Shown here in pieces: positions 50,460 to 58,854 of a stretch of DNA of 64,000 nt. The notes under the pieces were generated by a model. That model had not been told where the DNA came from. It did not search any database and worked only from the letters and a program-made list of their open reading frames with translations. The stretch comes from Candidatus Nitrosoglobus terrae (lineage in GTDB: Bacteria > Pseudomonadota > Gammaproteobacteria > Nitrosococcales > Nitrosococcaceae): assembly GCF_002356115.1 (NCBI RefSeq), contig NZ_AP014836.1, positions 682,001 through 746,000 on the forward strand, in the 5' to 3' direction. Made by a program: the position numbers and the translations under genes. The first letter of the stretch is position 1, and the number at the start of each line of letters is the position of its first letter.

Positions 50460-51558
50460 ATGATAGAAAAAAATACGGTAATACAGCGAATTAATAGCCT
50501 TATGGAGCGATTAAAGGCTTTACGGGGGTATCTTTGACTTTGCAGGAAAGCAAGAGCAATTACTGGAAGTTGAACGGGAGCTAATGGAGTCCTCTATCTG
50601 GAGTCAGCCAGAGCGGGCGCAAAAACTGGGTCAAGAGCGGGCACAGTTAAAAGCTATAGTAGATTCATTGACAGAACTAAGAGAGGAAATTACCCAAGCA
50701 AAGGAATTATTTGAACTTGCAGTGGCTGAAGATGATCAGAGTATTGCTTGGGAGGTAACGACTGAATTAGATGCGATAGAACAACACTTAACAAAGCTAG
50801 AGTTTCGCCGTATGTTTTCAGGTGAAATGGATTCCAGCTCTGCTTACTTGGATATTCAGTCAGGATCTGGGGGTACAGAGGCTCAAGATTGGGCAAATAT
50901 GCTATTAAGAATGTATCTGCGCTGGGGCGAGAAACATGGTTTTAAAACTGAGCTTAGCGAAGTCTCTGAAGGAGAAGTGGCTGGAATTAAAAGTGCAACT
51001 ATTCATTTTGAAGGGGAATGGGCTTTTGGTTGGCTAAGAACTGAAACAGGGATTCATCGTTTAGTGCGCAAATCGCCATTTGATTCAGGGAATCGGCGCC
51101 ATACTTCTTTTGCCTCGGTATTTGTTTATCCTGAGATAGATGAGAGGATAGATATTGAGATAAATTCCGCAGATTTACGTATTGATACCTACCGAGCTAG
51201 TGGCGCGGGGGGGCAGCATGTTAATCGAACTGATTCGGCAGTCAGAATTACTCACCTGCCTACTAATACCGTTGCTCAATGCCAAAGTGAGCGATCACAG
51301 CATCAAAACAAAGCTCATGCCATGGCACAACTTCGGGCTAAATTATATGAATTAGAAATGCGTGCACGGCAAGCACAAAAGCAGGCGGCAGAGGAGGCCA
51401 AAGCGGATATTGGTTGGGGTAGTCAGATTCGTAGCTATGTCTTAGATCAATCTCGGATTAAGGATTTGCGTACTAATGTTGAAGTGGGTAATACTCAAGC
51501 AGTATTAGACGGAGATTTGGATTTATTTATTGAAGCAAGCCTTAAGAATGGACTTTAG
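50460..51558 (+). CDS. prfB: Peptide chain release factor 2, with programmed +1 frameshift
   Basis: RF2 reads UGA and UAA stops. The gene starts at ATG 50460 ([20 protein letters not shown]), reaches an in-frame TGA at 50535-50537 after 25 codons, and must shift +1 at CTT to continue at GAC 50536. The slip site is CGGGGGTATCTTTGAC, with the internal Shine-Dalgarno-like GGGGG. The full product is 365 residues, exactly the E. coli length, with the SPF stop-reading motif (RKSPFDSG) and catalytic GGQ (SGAGGQHVN). The residue preceding SGAGGQ is Ala, not the E. coli K-12 Thr. The shift lets RF2 control its own level. Confidence 0.97.
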
Positions 51559-51637
51559 GTTTATTGAGTAACTCATTTTATTAAAGCGCACATAATTAAT
51601 AGTGGGGCTGGGATAATGAAATTAAAGATAACGCAAA

Positions 51638-53140
51638 ATGGCTGAACAGGAAGAAAGTGATCTAATTGCTCAGAGACGAGCAAAGTTGGCTGATCTTCGT
51701 CAGCAGGGAAATCCCTTTCCCAATGATTTTCAACGTAACGCAATAGCCAATAAGTTGCATGCGGAGTACAGTCATAAAAGTGCTGATGAGTTAGAATCTA
51801 AACCTTTGCGGGTTAAGGTGGCAGGTCGGATGATGACCCGACGGATCATGGGTAAGGCGAGCTTTGTCCATATTCAAGATATGTCAGGTCAGATGCAGCT
51901 TTATATTCGTAGTGATAGTTTAATTATAGGGGATTATCAGGAATTTAAGCGCTGGGATATTGGAGATATTGTAGGAGCTGAAGGTTTGTTGATGAAAACC
52001 CAGAGTGGTGAGCTTTCGGTTCGAGTCGATCATTTGCAGCTGATTACGAAATCTTTGCGCCCGTTACCTGAAAAATTTCATGGTTTAGCAGATCAAGAAA
52101 CCCGCTATCGCCAGCGTTATCTAGATCTTATCATGAACGAAGCAACTCGAGAGACCTTTCGTCGGCGTAGTCGTATTATTAATCATATTCGCCATTATCT
52201 GGTAGATCGGGGGTTTTTAGAAGTGGAAACGCCCATGATGCAGGCTATCCCCGGAGGTGCATTAGCTCGGCCTTTTATTACCTATCACAATGCGTTAGAT
52301 ATGGAGTTATTCCTGCGCATTGCCCCAGAGCTCTATCTTAAGCGTCTTGTGGTTGGTGGCTTTGAAAAGGTCTTTGAAATTAACCGTAATTTCCGTAATG
52401 AAGGGCTTTCTACTCGCCATAATCCTGAATTCACTATGCTGGAATTTTACCAAGCGTATGCTACTTATGAGGATTTGATGAATGTTACTGAATCCATGAT
52501 GAGGGAGCTGGCACAGACAATATTAGGAACAACTACAATCACTTACCAAGGTGAAGAATATGATTTTGGCAGTCCCTTTGCTTGTATGACTCTCAAAGAG
52601 TCTATTCTTCATTATCACTCCAATATAAGGCCAGAGGATTTAGAAACGCTTTCTACAGCGCGTAAAGTTGCTGATTATTTAAAAATTCCGCTTCAGAAAA
52701 ATTATGGCCTAGGTAAGATTCAGCTTGAAATTTTTGAAAAAACAATAGAGCCTAAGCTTAAAAACCCTACCTTTATTACTGCTTACCCAACTGAAGTTTC
52801 CCCTTTAGCTCGACGTAATAGTGCTGATCCGTTTATTACTGATCGATTTGAGTTTTTTGTGGGGGGACGAGAGATTGCAAATGGTTTTTCTGAGCTCAAT
52901 GATGCTGAAGATCAAGCTGAACGTTTTCGATTACAGCTACAGGATAAAGAGGCTGGGGATCTGGAAGCAATGCCTTTTGATATGGACTATATTTGTGCAC
53001 TTGAGTATGGTATGCCTCCTACGGCAGGAGAAGGGATAGGTATCGATCGAGTGGTAATGTTATTTACTGACGCTTCGTCGATCCGGGATGTATTATTGTT
53101 TCCCCATATGCGGCCGCAAGAGAGGCCAGTGGAATCCTAG
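51638..53140 (+). CDS. lysS: Lysyl-tRNA synthetase, class II
   Basis: Charges tRNA-Lys. 500 residues: N-terminal OB anticodon-binding domain (about 60-145), then class II catalytic motifs: motif 1 [20 protein letters not shown], motif 2 [20 protein letters not shown], motif 3 [20 protein letters not shown]. Eighty nt after prfB, a conserved pairing in proteobacteria. Ends [11 protein letters not shown]. Confidence 0.97.
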   Translation: MAEQEESDLIAQRRAKLADLRQQGNPFPNDFQRNAIANKLHAEYSHKSADELESKPLRVKVAGRMMTRRIMGKASFVHIQDMSGQMQLYIRSDSLIIGDYQEFKRWDIGDIVGAEGLLMKTQSGELSVRVDHLQLITKSLRPLPEKFHGLADQETRYRQRYLDLIMNEATRETFRRRSRIINHIRHYLVDRGFLEVETPMMQAIPGGALARPFITYHNALDMELFLRIAPELYLKRLVVGGFEKVFEINRNFRNEGLSTRHNPEFTMLEFYQAYATYEDLMNVTESMMRELAQTILGTTTITYQGEEYDFGSPFACMTLKESILHYHSNIRPEDLETLSTARKVADYLKIPLQKNYGLGKIQLEIFEKTIEPKLKNPTFITAYPTEVSPLARRNSADPFITDRFEFFVGGREIANGFSELNDAEDQAERFRLQLQDKEAGDLEAMPFDMDYICALEYGMPPTAGEGIGIDRVVMLFTDASSIRDVLLFPHMRPQERPVES

Positions 53141-53147
53141 ATCCAAG

Positions 53148-53897
53148 ATGAAGGTTAATCTCCAGCCTGCATATATCCTGAGCTTACGCCCTTATCGAGA
53201 AACAAGCGCCTTAGTAGAGGTTTTTACTCAAAACTATGGTCGAGTAGGTCTAGTCGCTAAGGGCGTAAGACAGCAGCGTTCTAAGATTGCCGGTTTATTG
53301 CAGCCATTTCGCTCTTTACTGCTCTCTTGGGTTGGGCGGGGAGATTTAGTTACTTTAGTCAGCGCTGAGATTACCGATGGAGATCTTACCCTAGTGGGAG
53401 AAGGGCTGGTATGTGCTTTTTATCTAAATGAGCTACTGCTGCGCTTATTATCCCGTTATGATCCATTTGAAGCACTATTTTTAGTCTATACACGCTCATT
53501 ACTATCACTAACTAATCTGCAGCAGCGCCAGCAGGCTTTACGTTTATTTGAGCGGGATCTACTCGCTCATTTAGGATACGGGCCTCTGCTGCAATATGAA
53601 GCGGATACCTATCAACCTATAGAGGCGGAACAATGGTATAACTATAAGGCGGAAAAAGGCCCGCAGCGCTTTCATACAGAAGATTTAGAGGGGATGAGGA
53701 TCCAAGGGCGTACGCTGTTAAATTTAGCTCAAGGTCAATTAACAGATCCTGTTAGCCTACGTGAATCTAAGTATTTACTGCGATGGTTACTGTCCTTTTA
53801 CTTAGGTAGTAAGCCGCTAAAAAGCCAGTATTTACTAAAAGAACTTCGTCAGTTTTCTAATAATGATAAAAAAAGAGCCGCCCATGATCACAAATAA
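53148..53897 (+). CDS. recO: RecO, recombination mediator
   Basis: Loads RecA on SSB-coated gaps with RecR. I start at ATG 53148 ([20 protein letters not shown]), giving 249 residues against 242 in E. coli; an ATG at 53088 would run through the lysS end. N-terminal OB fold with [20 protein letters not shown] and [11 protein letters not shown], then the helical domain with [20 protein letters not shown]. The 3' end overlaps pdxJ by 14 nt. Confidence 0.93.
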   Translation: MKVNLQPAYILSLRPYRETSALVEVFTQNYGRVGLVAKGVRQQRSKIAGLLQPFRSLLLSWVGRGDLVTLVSAEITDGDLTLVGEGLVCAFYLNELLLRLLSRYDPFEALFLVYTRSLLSLTNLQQRQQALRLFERDLLAHLGYGPLLQYEADTYQPIEAEQWYNYKAEKGPQRFHTEDLEGMRIQGRTLLNLAQGQLTDPVSLRESKYLLRWLLSFYLGSKPLKSQYLLKELRQFSNNDKKRAAHDHK

Positions 53898-54624
53898 CAC
53901 TATTTTGTTAGGGATTAACATTGATCATGTAGCTACGTTACGTCAAGCTCGGGGGACTCGATACCCTGATCCAGTACAGGCAGCAATTGAGGCTGAACAA
54001 GCTGGAGCTGATGGTATTACCTTACATCTTCGAGAAGATCGTCGTCATATTCAAGAGCGAGATGTAGCCTTATTAAAAGATATTTTACTTAGTAAGATGA
54101 ATCTAGAAATGGCAGTTACTGAGGACATGTTAGTGATTGCTGAGAAGTATCGCCCCGAAGATTGTTGCTTAGTACCAGAACGACGGGAAGAGCTTACCAC
54201 TGAAGGGGGATTAGATGTAGTGAATCAATTTGATCGTATCTTTGAGGCTTGCACTCGTCTCCGAGAAGCTGGAATTAAAGTTTCCTTATTTATTGATCCT
54301 GACCCTTATCAAGTTGAAGCGGCAACTCGGGCTTTAGCGCCTGTCATTGAGATTCATACCGGTCATTTTGCTAATGCTACTAATAAAGTAAGTTACCAGC
54401 AGGAACTTCAGCGAATTACCAAAGCGATAGCGGCGGGGCGGGAGGCTGGGCTACAAATTAATGCTGGGCATGGATTAAACTACTATAATGTGAGTACCAT
54501 TGCCGCAATCCCTGATGTTGTTGAGCTTAATATTGGTCATGCTATTGTTGCTCGTGCTTTATTTATAGGGATACAGCCAGCTGTTAGAGAAATGAAGCGC
54601 CTAATGAGAGAGGCTCGGAGGTGA
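53884..54624 (+). CDS. pdxJ: PdxJ, pyridoxine 5'-phosphate synthase
   Basis: Condenses 1-deoxyxylulose-5-phosphate with 3-amino-2-oxopropyl phosphate to form pyridoxine phosphate. 246 residues from ATG 53884 ([20 protein letters not shown]). TIM-barrel motifs [49 protein letters not shown] and [11 protein letters not shown] are conserved. An ATG at 53863 is a less likely start. recO-pdxJ-acpS is the normal gammaproteobacterial order. Confidence 0.96.
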   Translation: MITNNTILLGINIDHVATLRQARGTRYPDPVQAAIEAEQAGADGITLHLREDRRHIQERDVALLKDILLSKMNLEMAVTEDMLVIAEKYRPEDCCLVPERREELTTEGGLDVVNQFDRIFEACTRLREAGIKVSLFIDPDPYQVEAATRALAPVIEIHTGHFANATNKVSYQQELQRITKAIAAGREAGLQINAGHGLNYYNVSTIAAIPDVVELNIGHAIVARALFIGIQPAVREMKRLMREARR

Positions 54625-55049
54625 TTTTTGGAATTGGTACTGATATTGTACAGATTTCTAGGATGATGATGTTGCTTGAGCGCTATGGTGAGCGTTTCCC
54701 TCAGCGTATTCTCACTAGTGATGAATTTAAAGAGTTTTTACTGGATAAGCGACCTGCCCATTTTCTTGCTAAGCGTTTTGCTGCTAAGGAAGCCGCTGCT
54801 AAAGCCCTTGGCACAGGTTTTAGAAGTGGCTTACAGCTTCGCCATATTGGTGTTAGCCATACTAAGATGGGGCAGCCATTTTTAAAATGGCTGGGGCAGG
54901 CTGACGAGTTAATTCAATTTTTAGGTATTGATCGAGCATTACTTAGCCTTGCTGATGAAAAAGATTATGCGGTAGCCTTTGTTACTTTGCTTATAGGAGA
55001 TAGCAAAAAAACCAAATCGCTAAACTTAAATCCAGTAGAGCAAATATAA
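54621..55049 (+). CDS. acpS: AcpS, holo-[acyl-carrier-protein] synthase
   Basis: Transfers 4'-phosphopantetheine to ACP. 142 residues from a GTG that overlaps the pdxJ stop by four bases (GTGA). Mg-binding [11 protein letters not shown] (4-14) and [16 protein letters not shown] (52-67) are typical. The C-terminal 15 residues ([14 protein letters not shown] region) extend past the family core. Confidence 0.94.
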   Translation: MIFGIGTDIVQISRMMMLLERYGERFPQRILTSDEFKEFLLDKRPAHFLAKRFAAKEAAAKALGTGFRSGLQLRHIGVSHTKMGQPFLKWLGQADELIQFLGIDRALLSLADEKDYAVAFVTLLIGDSKKTKSLNLNPVEQI

Positions 55050-55145
55050 TGATAGTACTGATAGCGATGAGGTATTTTGGCGCGCTCTTTTGCATTAGCA
55101 ATGCTGAAGTGGGTCATCAGATTTTAAGGAGCGCTTACGGCTAGT

Positions 55146-56036
55146 ATGAATTATCCTTCGATTGAAAATTTCGTTGGCCATACCCCGTTAGTCAAACTCC
55201 AACGTCTATCCTGTGGGACGAATAATACTATATTAGTAAAACTAGAGGGTAATAACCCTGCTGGTTCAGTTAAGGATCGGTCTGCGATAAGTATGATTCA
55301 TCGCGCAGAGCGGAGAGGGGAAATTAAATCTGGAGATACATTAATAGAGGCCACTAGCGGCAATACCGGGATTGCGCTTGCTATGGCTGCTGCTATTAAA
55401 AACTACCAAATGGTATTAATTATGCCAGAGAGTATGAGTGTAGAGCGGAGAGCAGTCATGAAGTCCTTTGGTGCCAAAATTATTTTAGTATCTCAAGATG
55501 AGGGAATGGAAGGAGCGCGTGACTTAGCCTTAGAGATGCAGGTACAAGGAAAGGGTCGGGTACTGGATCAATTTTCTAATCCAGATAACCCTCAGGCTCA
55601 TTATGAAGGAACAGCCCCTGAGATTTGGCATGATACAGGGGGTACTGTAACCCATTTTGTGAGTGCAATGGGAACTACTGGCACAATTATGGGAGTTTCT
55701 CGTTATCTTAAGGCTCAAAACCCAAATATTAAAATTATTGGTGTTCAGCCTATGGAGGGCGCTAGCATTCCCGGAATTCGTCGCTGGCCAGAAGCCTATT
55801 TACCTAAAATTTACGATCCAACTAGGGTAGATAGAATTATTGATATTTCTCAGCAAGAAGCAGAAGAGATTACCCAGCAACTTGCGGCGCAAGAGGGGAT
55901 ATTTGCGGGGATTTCCTCTGGAGGAGCAGTTGCAGCATCATTACGCCTAGCTCAAGAGATAAAGGATAGCACGATTGTAACTATCATCTGTGATCGCGGC
56001 GATCGTTATCTTTCAACTTCAGCTTTTCTTAGCTAA
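55146..56036 (+). CDS. cysM: CysM, cysteine synthase B
   Basis: PLP enzyme making cysteine from O-acetylserine and sulfide or thiosulfate. 296 residues; PLP-lysine motif NNPAGSVKDRSAISM (36-50), EATSGNTGIALAMAAA, and the CysM-type IICDRGDRYLSTSAFLS end. The GVQPMEGASIPGIRRWP segment matches CysM better than CysK. It complements the cysHDN operon at 39280-43054. Confidence 0.95.
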   Translation: MNYPSIENFVGHTPLVKLQRLSCGTNNTILVKLEGNNPAGSVKDRSAISMIHRAERRGEIKSGDTLIEATSGNTGIALAMAAAIKNYQMVLIMPESMSVERRAVMKSFGAKIILVSQDEGMEGARDLALEMQVQGKGRVLDQFSNPDNPQAHYEGTAPEIWHDTGGTVTHFVSAMGTTGTIMGVSRYLKAQNPNIKIIGVQPMEGASIPGIRRWPEAYLPKIYDPTRVDRIIDISQQEAEEITQQLAAQEGIFAGISSGGAVAASLRLAQEIKDSTIVTIICDRGDRYLSTSAFLS

Positions 56037-56341
56037 AAATTTGCCTAAGATTGGATTTTATGAGCTATTGAGTAAGAATAGCCACCTAAAAGCTGTTAAA
56101 ATTATATTTACATATCGTCTTAGTGCCTTTTCCATAAGGTATTTTCATATTTTTATCAGCTTATTGGCGCTTAGCGGCAAAGATAGTTGTGAATGTTTTT
56201 GTCCTTTGTTTCGGGTAGTTCTGCTATTCTTATTTTAATTATTGAAAGAAGAATGTAAGTATTTTTTACTCACCATAGAGTTTGTACTGATAAAGATCAG
56301 AAATACGCTACCCCAATTACTACCTAAAAGTAAAGGAAGGC
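56037..56341. other. Intergenic region cysM-ribH
   Basis: About 305 bp. I looked for an FMN riboswitch ahead of ribH and found none of its conserved elements. One small open frame here overlaps the end of cysM and has no homology I recognise. No clear promoter. Confidence 0.4.
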
Positions 56342-56842
56342 ATGAAAGATAAAATTAAAACGATTACTGGTAGCTATTATTCTACGCAAAATTTGCGGAT
56401 AGGCGTTGTTGCAGCTCAATTTAATGAATTTATTGTCGTTAGCTTATTAGATGGTGCCATAGATACTTTACTTCGGCATGGAGTAGCGGCTAAGAATATT
56501 GAAATCGTTCGAGTTCCAGGGGCATATGAATTGCCATTGGCGGTGCAAGCTATGGCTCGACGAGGTGGATTTGACGGTTTAGTAGCTTTAGGCGTAGTTA
56601 TTCGAGGGGTCACACCACATTTTGAGTATGTTGCTGGTGAGTGTAGCAAAGGTCTTGGGATTGTTTCATTACAGCATAATTTACCTGTTGGTTTTGGAGT
56701 GCTAACTGTCGATACTATTGAACAGGCTATAGAGCGAGCAGGCACTAAATCTGGAAATAAAGGAGTAGATGCGGCACTTTCTGTGATTGAAATGGTCGAT
56801 GTATTGCGGCAAATTCATAAGCTAGAGGGTCTGGAAGCATGA
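56342..56842 (+). CDS. ribH: RibH, 6,7-dimethyl-8-ribityllumazine synthase
   Basis: Penultimate step of riboflavin synthesis; forms an icosahedral shell in many bacteria. 166 residues; [37 protein letters not shown], catalytic His in [17 protein letters not shown], and [23 protein letters not shown]-type end. ATG with AAGGAAGGC upstream. It overlaps nusB by four bases (ATGA), a conserved pair. Confidence 0.96.
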   Translation: MKDKIKTITGSYYSTQNLRIGVVAAQFNEFIVVSLLDGAIDTLLRHGVAAKNIEIVRVPGAYELPLAVQAMARRGGFDGLVALGVVIRGVTPHFEYVAGECSKGLGIVSLQHNLPVGFGVLTVDTIEQAIERAGTKSGNKGVDAALSVIEMVDVLRQIHKLEGLEA

Positions 56843-57270
56843 GTAATAGTCGTTCTAAGGCTCGCGCAGCAGCTTTGCAAGGCCTTTATCAATGGCAATT
56901 AACTGGGCAGGATATTAGCAGTATTGATACTGAATTTATCATAGATCAAAATTTAATTAATGTTGACAAAGCTTATTTTCAAAAATTGCTCAGCGGAGTG
57001 ATTCAGCATCAGCGCGAGTTAGATAGTTGCATTGAGCCATTCTTAGATCGACCCATTAATGAAGTGAATCTAGTTGAATATGCTATTTTAAGGATAGGGG
57101 CTTTTGAGTTTCTTTTTTGTGCTGATATTCCCTACCGAGTAGTATTAAATGAGGCGATTGAACTTGCTAAGTGTTTTGGTGCCGAACATGGTCATCGTTA
57201 TATTAACGGTATTCTTGATAAGGTAGCTCGTAAGGTTCGGGCTGCAGAGTTTCAAGCTAGATCCCAGTGA
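56839..57270 (+). CDS. nusB: NusB, transcription antitermination factor
   Basis: Partners S10 (rpsJ at 20942) on boxA of rRNA transcripts. 143 residues, all helical; [20 protein letters not shown] at the N-terminus and [20 protein letters not shown] then [20 protein letters not shown] near the end are diagnostic. Confidence 0.96.
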   Translation: MSNSRSKARAAALQGLYQWQLTGQDISSIDTEFIIDQNLINVDKAYFQKLLSGVIQHQRELDSCIEPFLDRPINEVNLVEYAILRIGAFEFLFCADIPYRVVLNEAIELAKCFGAEHGHRYINGILDKVARKVRAAEFQARSQ

Positions 57271-57342
57271 TGATAATTGCCTTTTTTCAGTAGATATTAA
57301 TTCAACGGTTATTAGATTAGCTGATATTTTTCGTGATCATCC

Positions 57343-58308
57343 GTGACTATAGATGAGTTTTCTTTAATTAATGAGTTTTTTACCAATTGTACTCATAAAC
57401 GAGATGATGTAAGCCTTGCTATAGGTGATGATTGCGCTTTAGCTACTGTCCCACTAGGTTATGAGCTTGCTATTTCTATAGATACCCTAATTGAAGGAAT
57501 ACACTTTACTGCGGCAATTAATCCTGCTGCTTTAGGGCATAAAGCCCTAGCAGTGGGGCTAAGTGATTTAGCGGCCATGGGTGCTACTCCAGCTTGGGCG
57601 ACTTTAGCACTAACTCTTCCTAGAGTTGATCGGATTTGGTTAGCACAATTTACCCAAGGGTTAAGTGAGCTTGCAGTAAATCATGGCGTGCAGCTAATAG
57701 GAGGGGATACTACCCGAGGTTCACTAGCGGTCACTATGCAATTACATGGATTTGTACCTAAAGGAAAGGCTTTGAGGCGTGATAAGGCTTGCGTAGGCGA
57801 TGGGATTTATGTAACGGGTACTTTAGGCGACGCTGGACTCGCGCTTCAGGCACGTTTGAAGGGCAGGGAACTAATGCCAGAAAATTTGTTTTATGCCGAG
57901 AATCGTCTAGATTGGCCACGGCCCCGTGTGCCTGAAGCTCAGGCTATACGCTCTTTAGCCCATGCTGCCATTGATATCTCTGATGGTCTTGCTGCGGATC
58001 TGAGACATATCCTGAATCGTAGTGGTGTTGGGGCAGTAATTGAAATGGAATCTCTACCTCTTTCGCAGCCGCTGCAATCCTCTCTTGAGAGAATAGAAGC
58101 TTTGACATTAGCACTGACTGCAGGTGATGACTATGAGTTATGCATTACGGCTCCCCTTCAAGCTTACCAGCAGATGCAAGTATTATTGTCAAATTTTGGT
58201 TGTTCCCTGACATTCATTGGGGTAATTACAGAAGGATCAGATTTACGTTGTTGCCTGAAAGATGGGACAATATTTACTCCTCAATATGAAGGTTATCGTC
58301 ACTTTTAA
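57343..58308 (+). CDS. thiL: ThiL, thiamine-monophosphate kinase
   Basis: Phosphorylates thiamine monophosphate to the active diphosphate. 321 residues from GTG 57343 (MTIDEFSLINEFFTNC). AIGDDCALATVP (27-38), ALAVGLSDLAAMGATPAWAT, IGGDTTRGSLAVT and AIDISDGLAADLRHI are family motifs. Follows nusB by 72 nt, as in E. coli (ribH-nusB-thiL-pgpA). Confidence 0.95.
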   Translation: MTIDEFSLINEFFTNCTHKRDDVSLAIGDDCALATVPLGYELAISIDTLIEGIHFTAAINPAALGHKALAVGLSDLAAMGATPAWATLALTLPRVDRIWLAQFTQGLSELAVNHGVQLIGGDTTRGSLAVTMQLHGFVPKGKALRRDKACVGDGIYVTGTLGDAGLALQARLKGRELMPENLFYAENRLDWPRPRVPEAQAIRSLAHAAIDISDGLAADLRHILNRSGVGAVIEMESLPLSQPLQSSLERIEALTLALTAGDDYELCITAPLQAYQQMQVLLSNFGCSLTFIGVITEGSDLRCCLKDGTIFTPQYEGYRHF

Positions 58309-58313
58309 TTTTT

Positions 58314-58820
58314 ATGGCTGAGTTTACTGTAAAGAGCAACTTACGTCGTATATTAACTAACCCTATCTATTTCTTGGCTTTTGGTTTTGGTTTTGGCCTT
58401 GCCCCTAGAGCTCCAGGTACTTTTGGTACGTTGCCTGCATTACCTATTTATTTATGGATTCAAGACTGGCCTTTGTTATGGTACATCTTATTAGTATTTA
58501 TCTTATTTTTAGCGGGTATTTGGATTTGCCAAGTGACGGCGAGAGATCTAGAAATTAAAGATCCTCCATGTATTGTTTGGGATGAGTTTGTAGGTTTTTT
58601 AGTGACTATGATAGTAGCCCCTAGTGGTGGAGGTTGGGTATGGTTGCTAGGCGGGTTTATTTTTTTTCGCCTATTTGATATTTGGAAACCTTGGCCTATT
58701 TATATACTGGATCGTCGCTTATCAGGGGGGTTAGGGATTATGCTTGATGATGTTGTAGCAGGTATTTTTGCTGCCTCTATGCTTGTTTGTTTTCAATGGA
58801 TGATAGAGAGACTGTGTTAA
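58314..58820 (+). CDS. pgpA: PgpA, phosphatidylglycerophosphatase A
   Basis: Inner-membrane phosphatase making phosphatidylglycerol. 168 residues with about four hydrophobic segments; GFGFGLAPRAPGTFGTLPAL, PCIVWDEFVGFLVTM and LFDIWKPWPIYILD-R carry the conserved acidic and polar residues. Five nt after thiL; convergent with glnD. Confidence 0.95.
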   Translation: MAEFTVKSNLRRILTNPIYFLAFGFGFGLAPRAPGTFGTLPALPIYLWIQDWPLLWYILLVFILFLAGIWICQVTARDLEIKDPPCIVWDEFVGFLVTMIVAPSGGGWVWLLGGFIFFRLFDIWKPWPIYILDRRLSGGLGIMLDDVVAGIFAASMLVCFQWMIERLC

Positions 58821-58854
58821 AAATTATGGCCTATTGGAGGAGTTGCCCCTTTTT

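Noticed and set aside
56037-56341. Possible FMN riboswitch before ribH
   Set aside because: None of the conserved RFN elements could be found in the gap.
58821-58854. Shared bidirectional terminator between pgpA and glnD
   Set aside because: GGAG/CCCC pairing is mismatched and short; the T-rich run alone is not enough.
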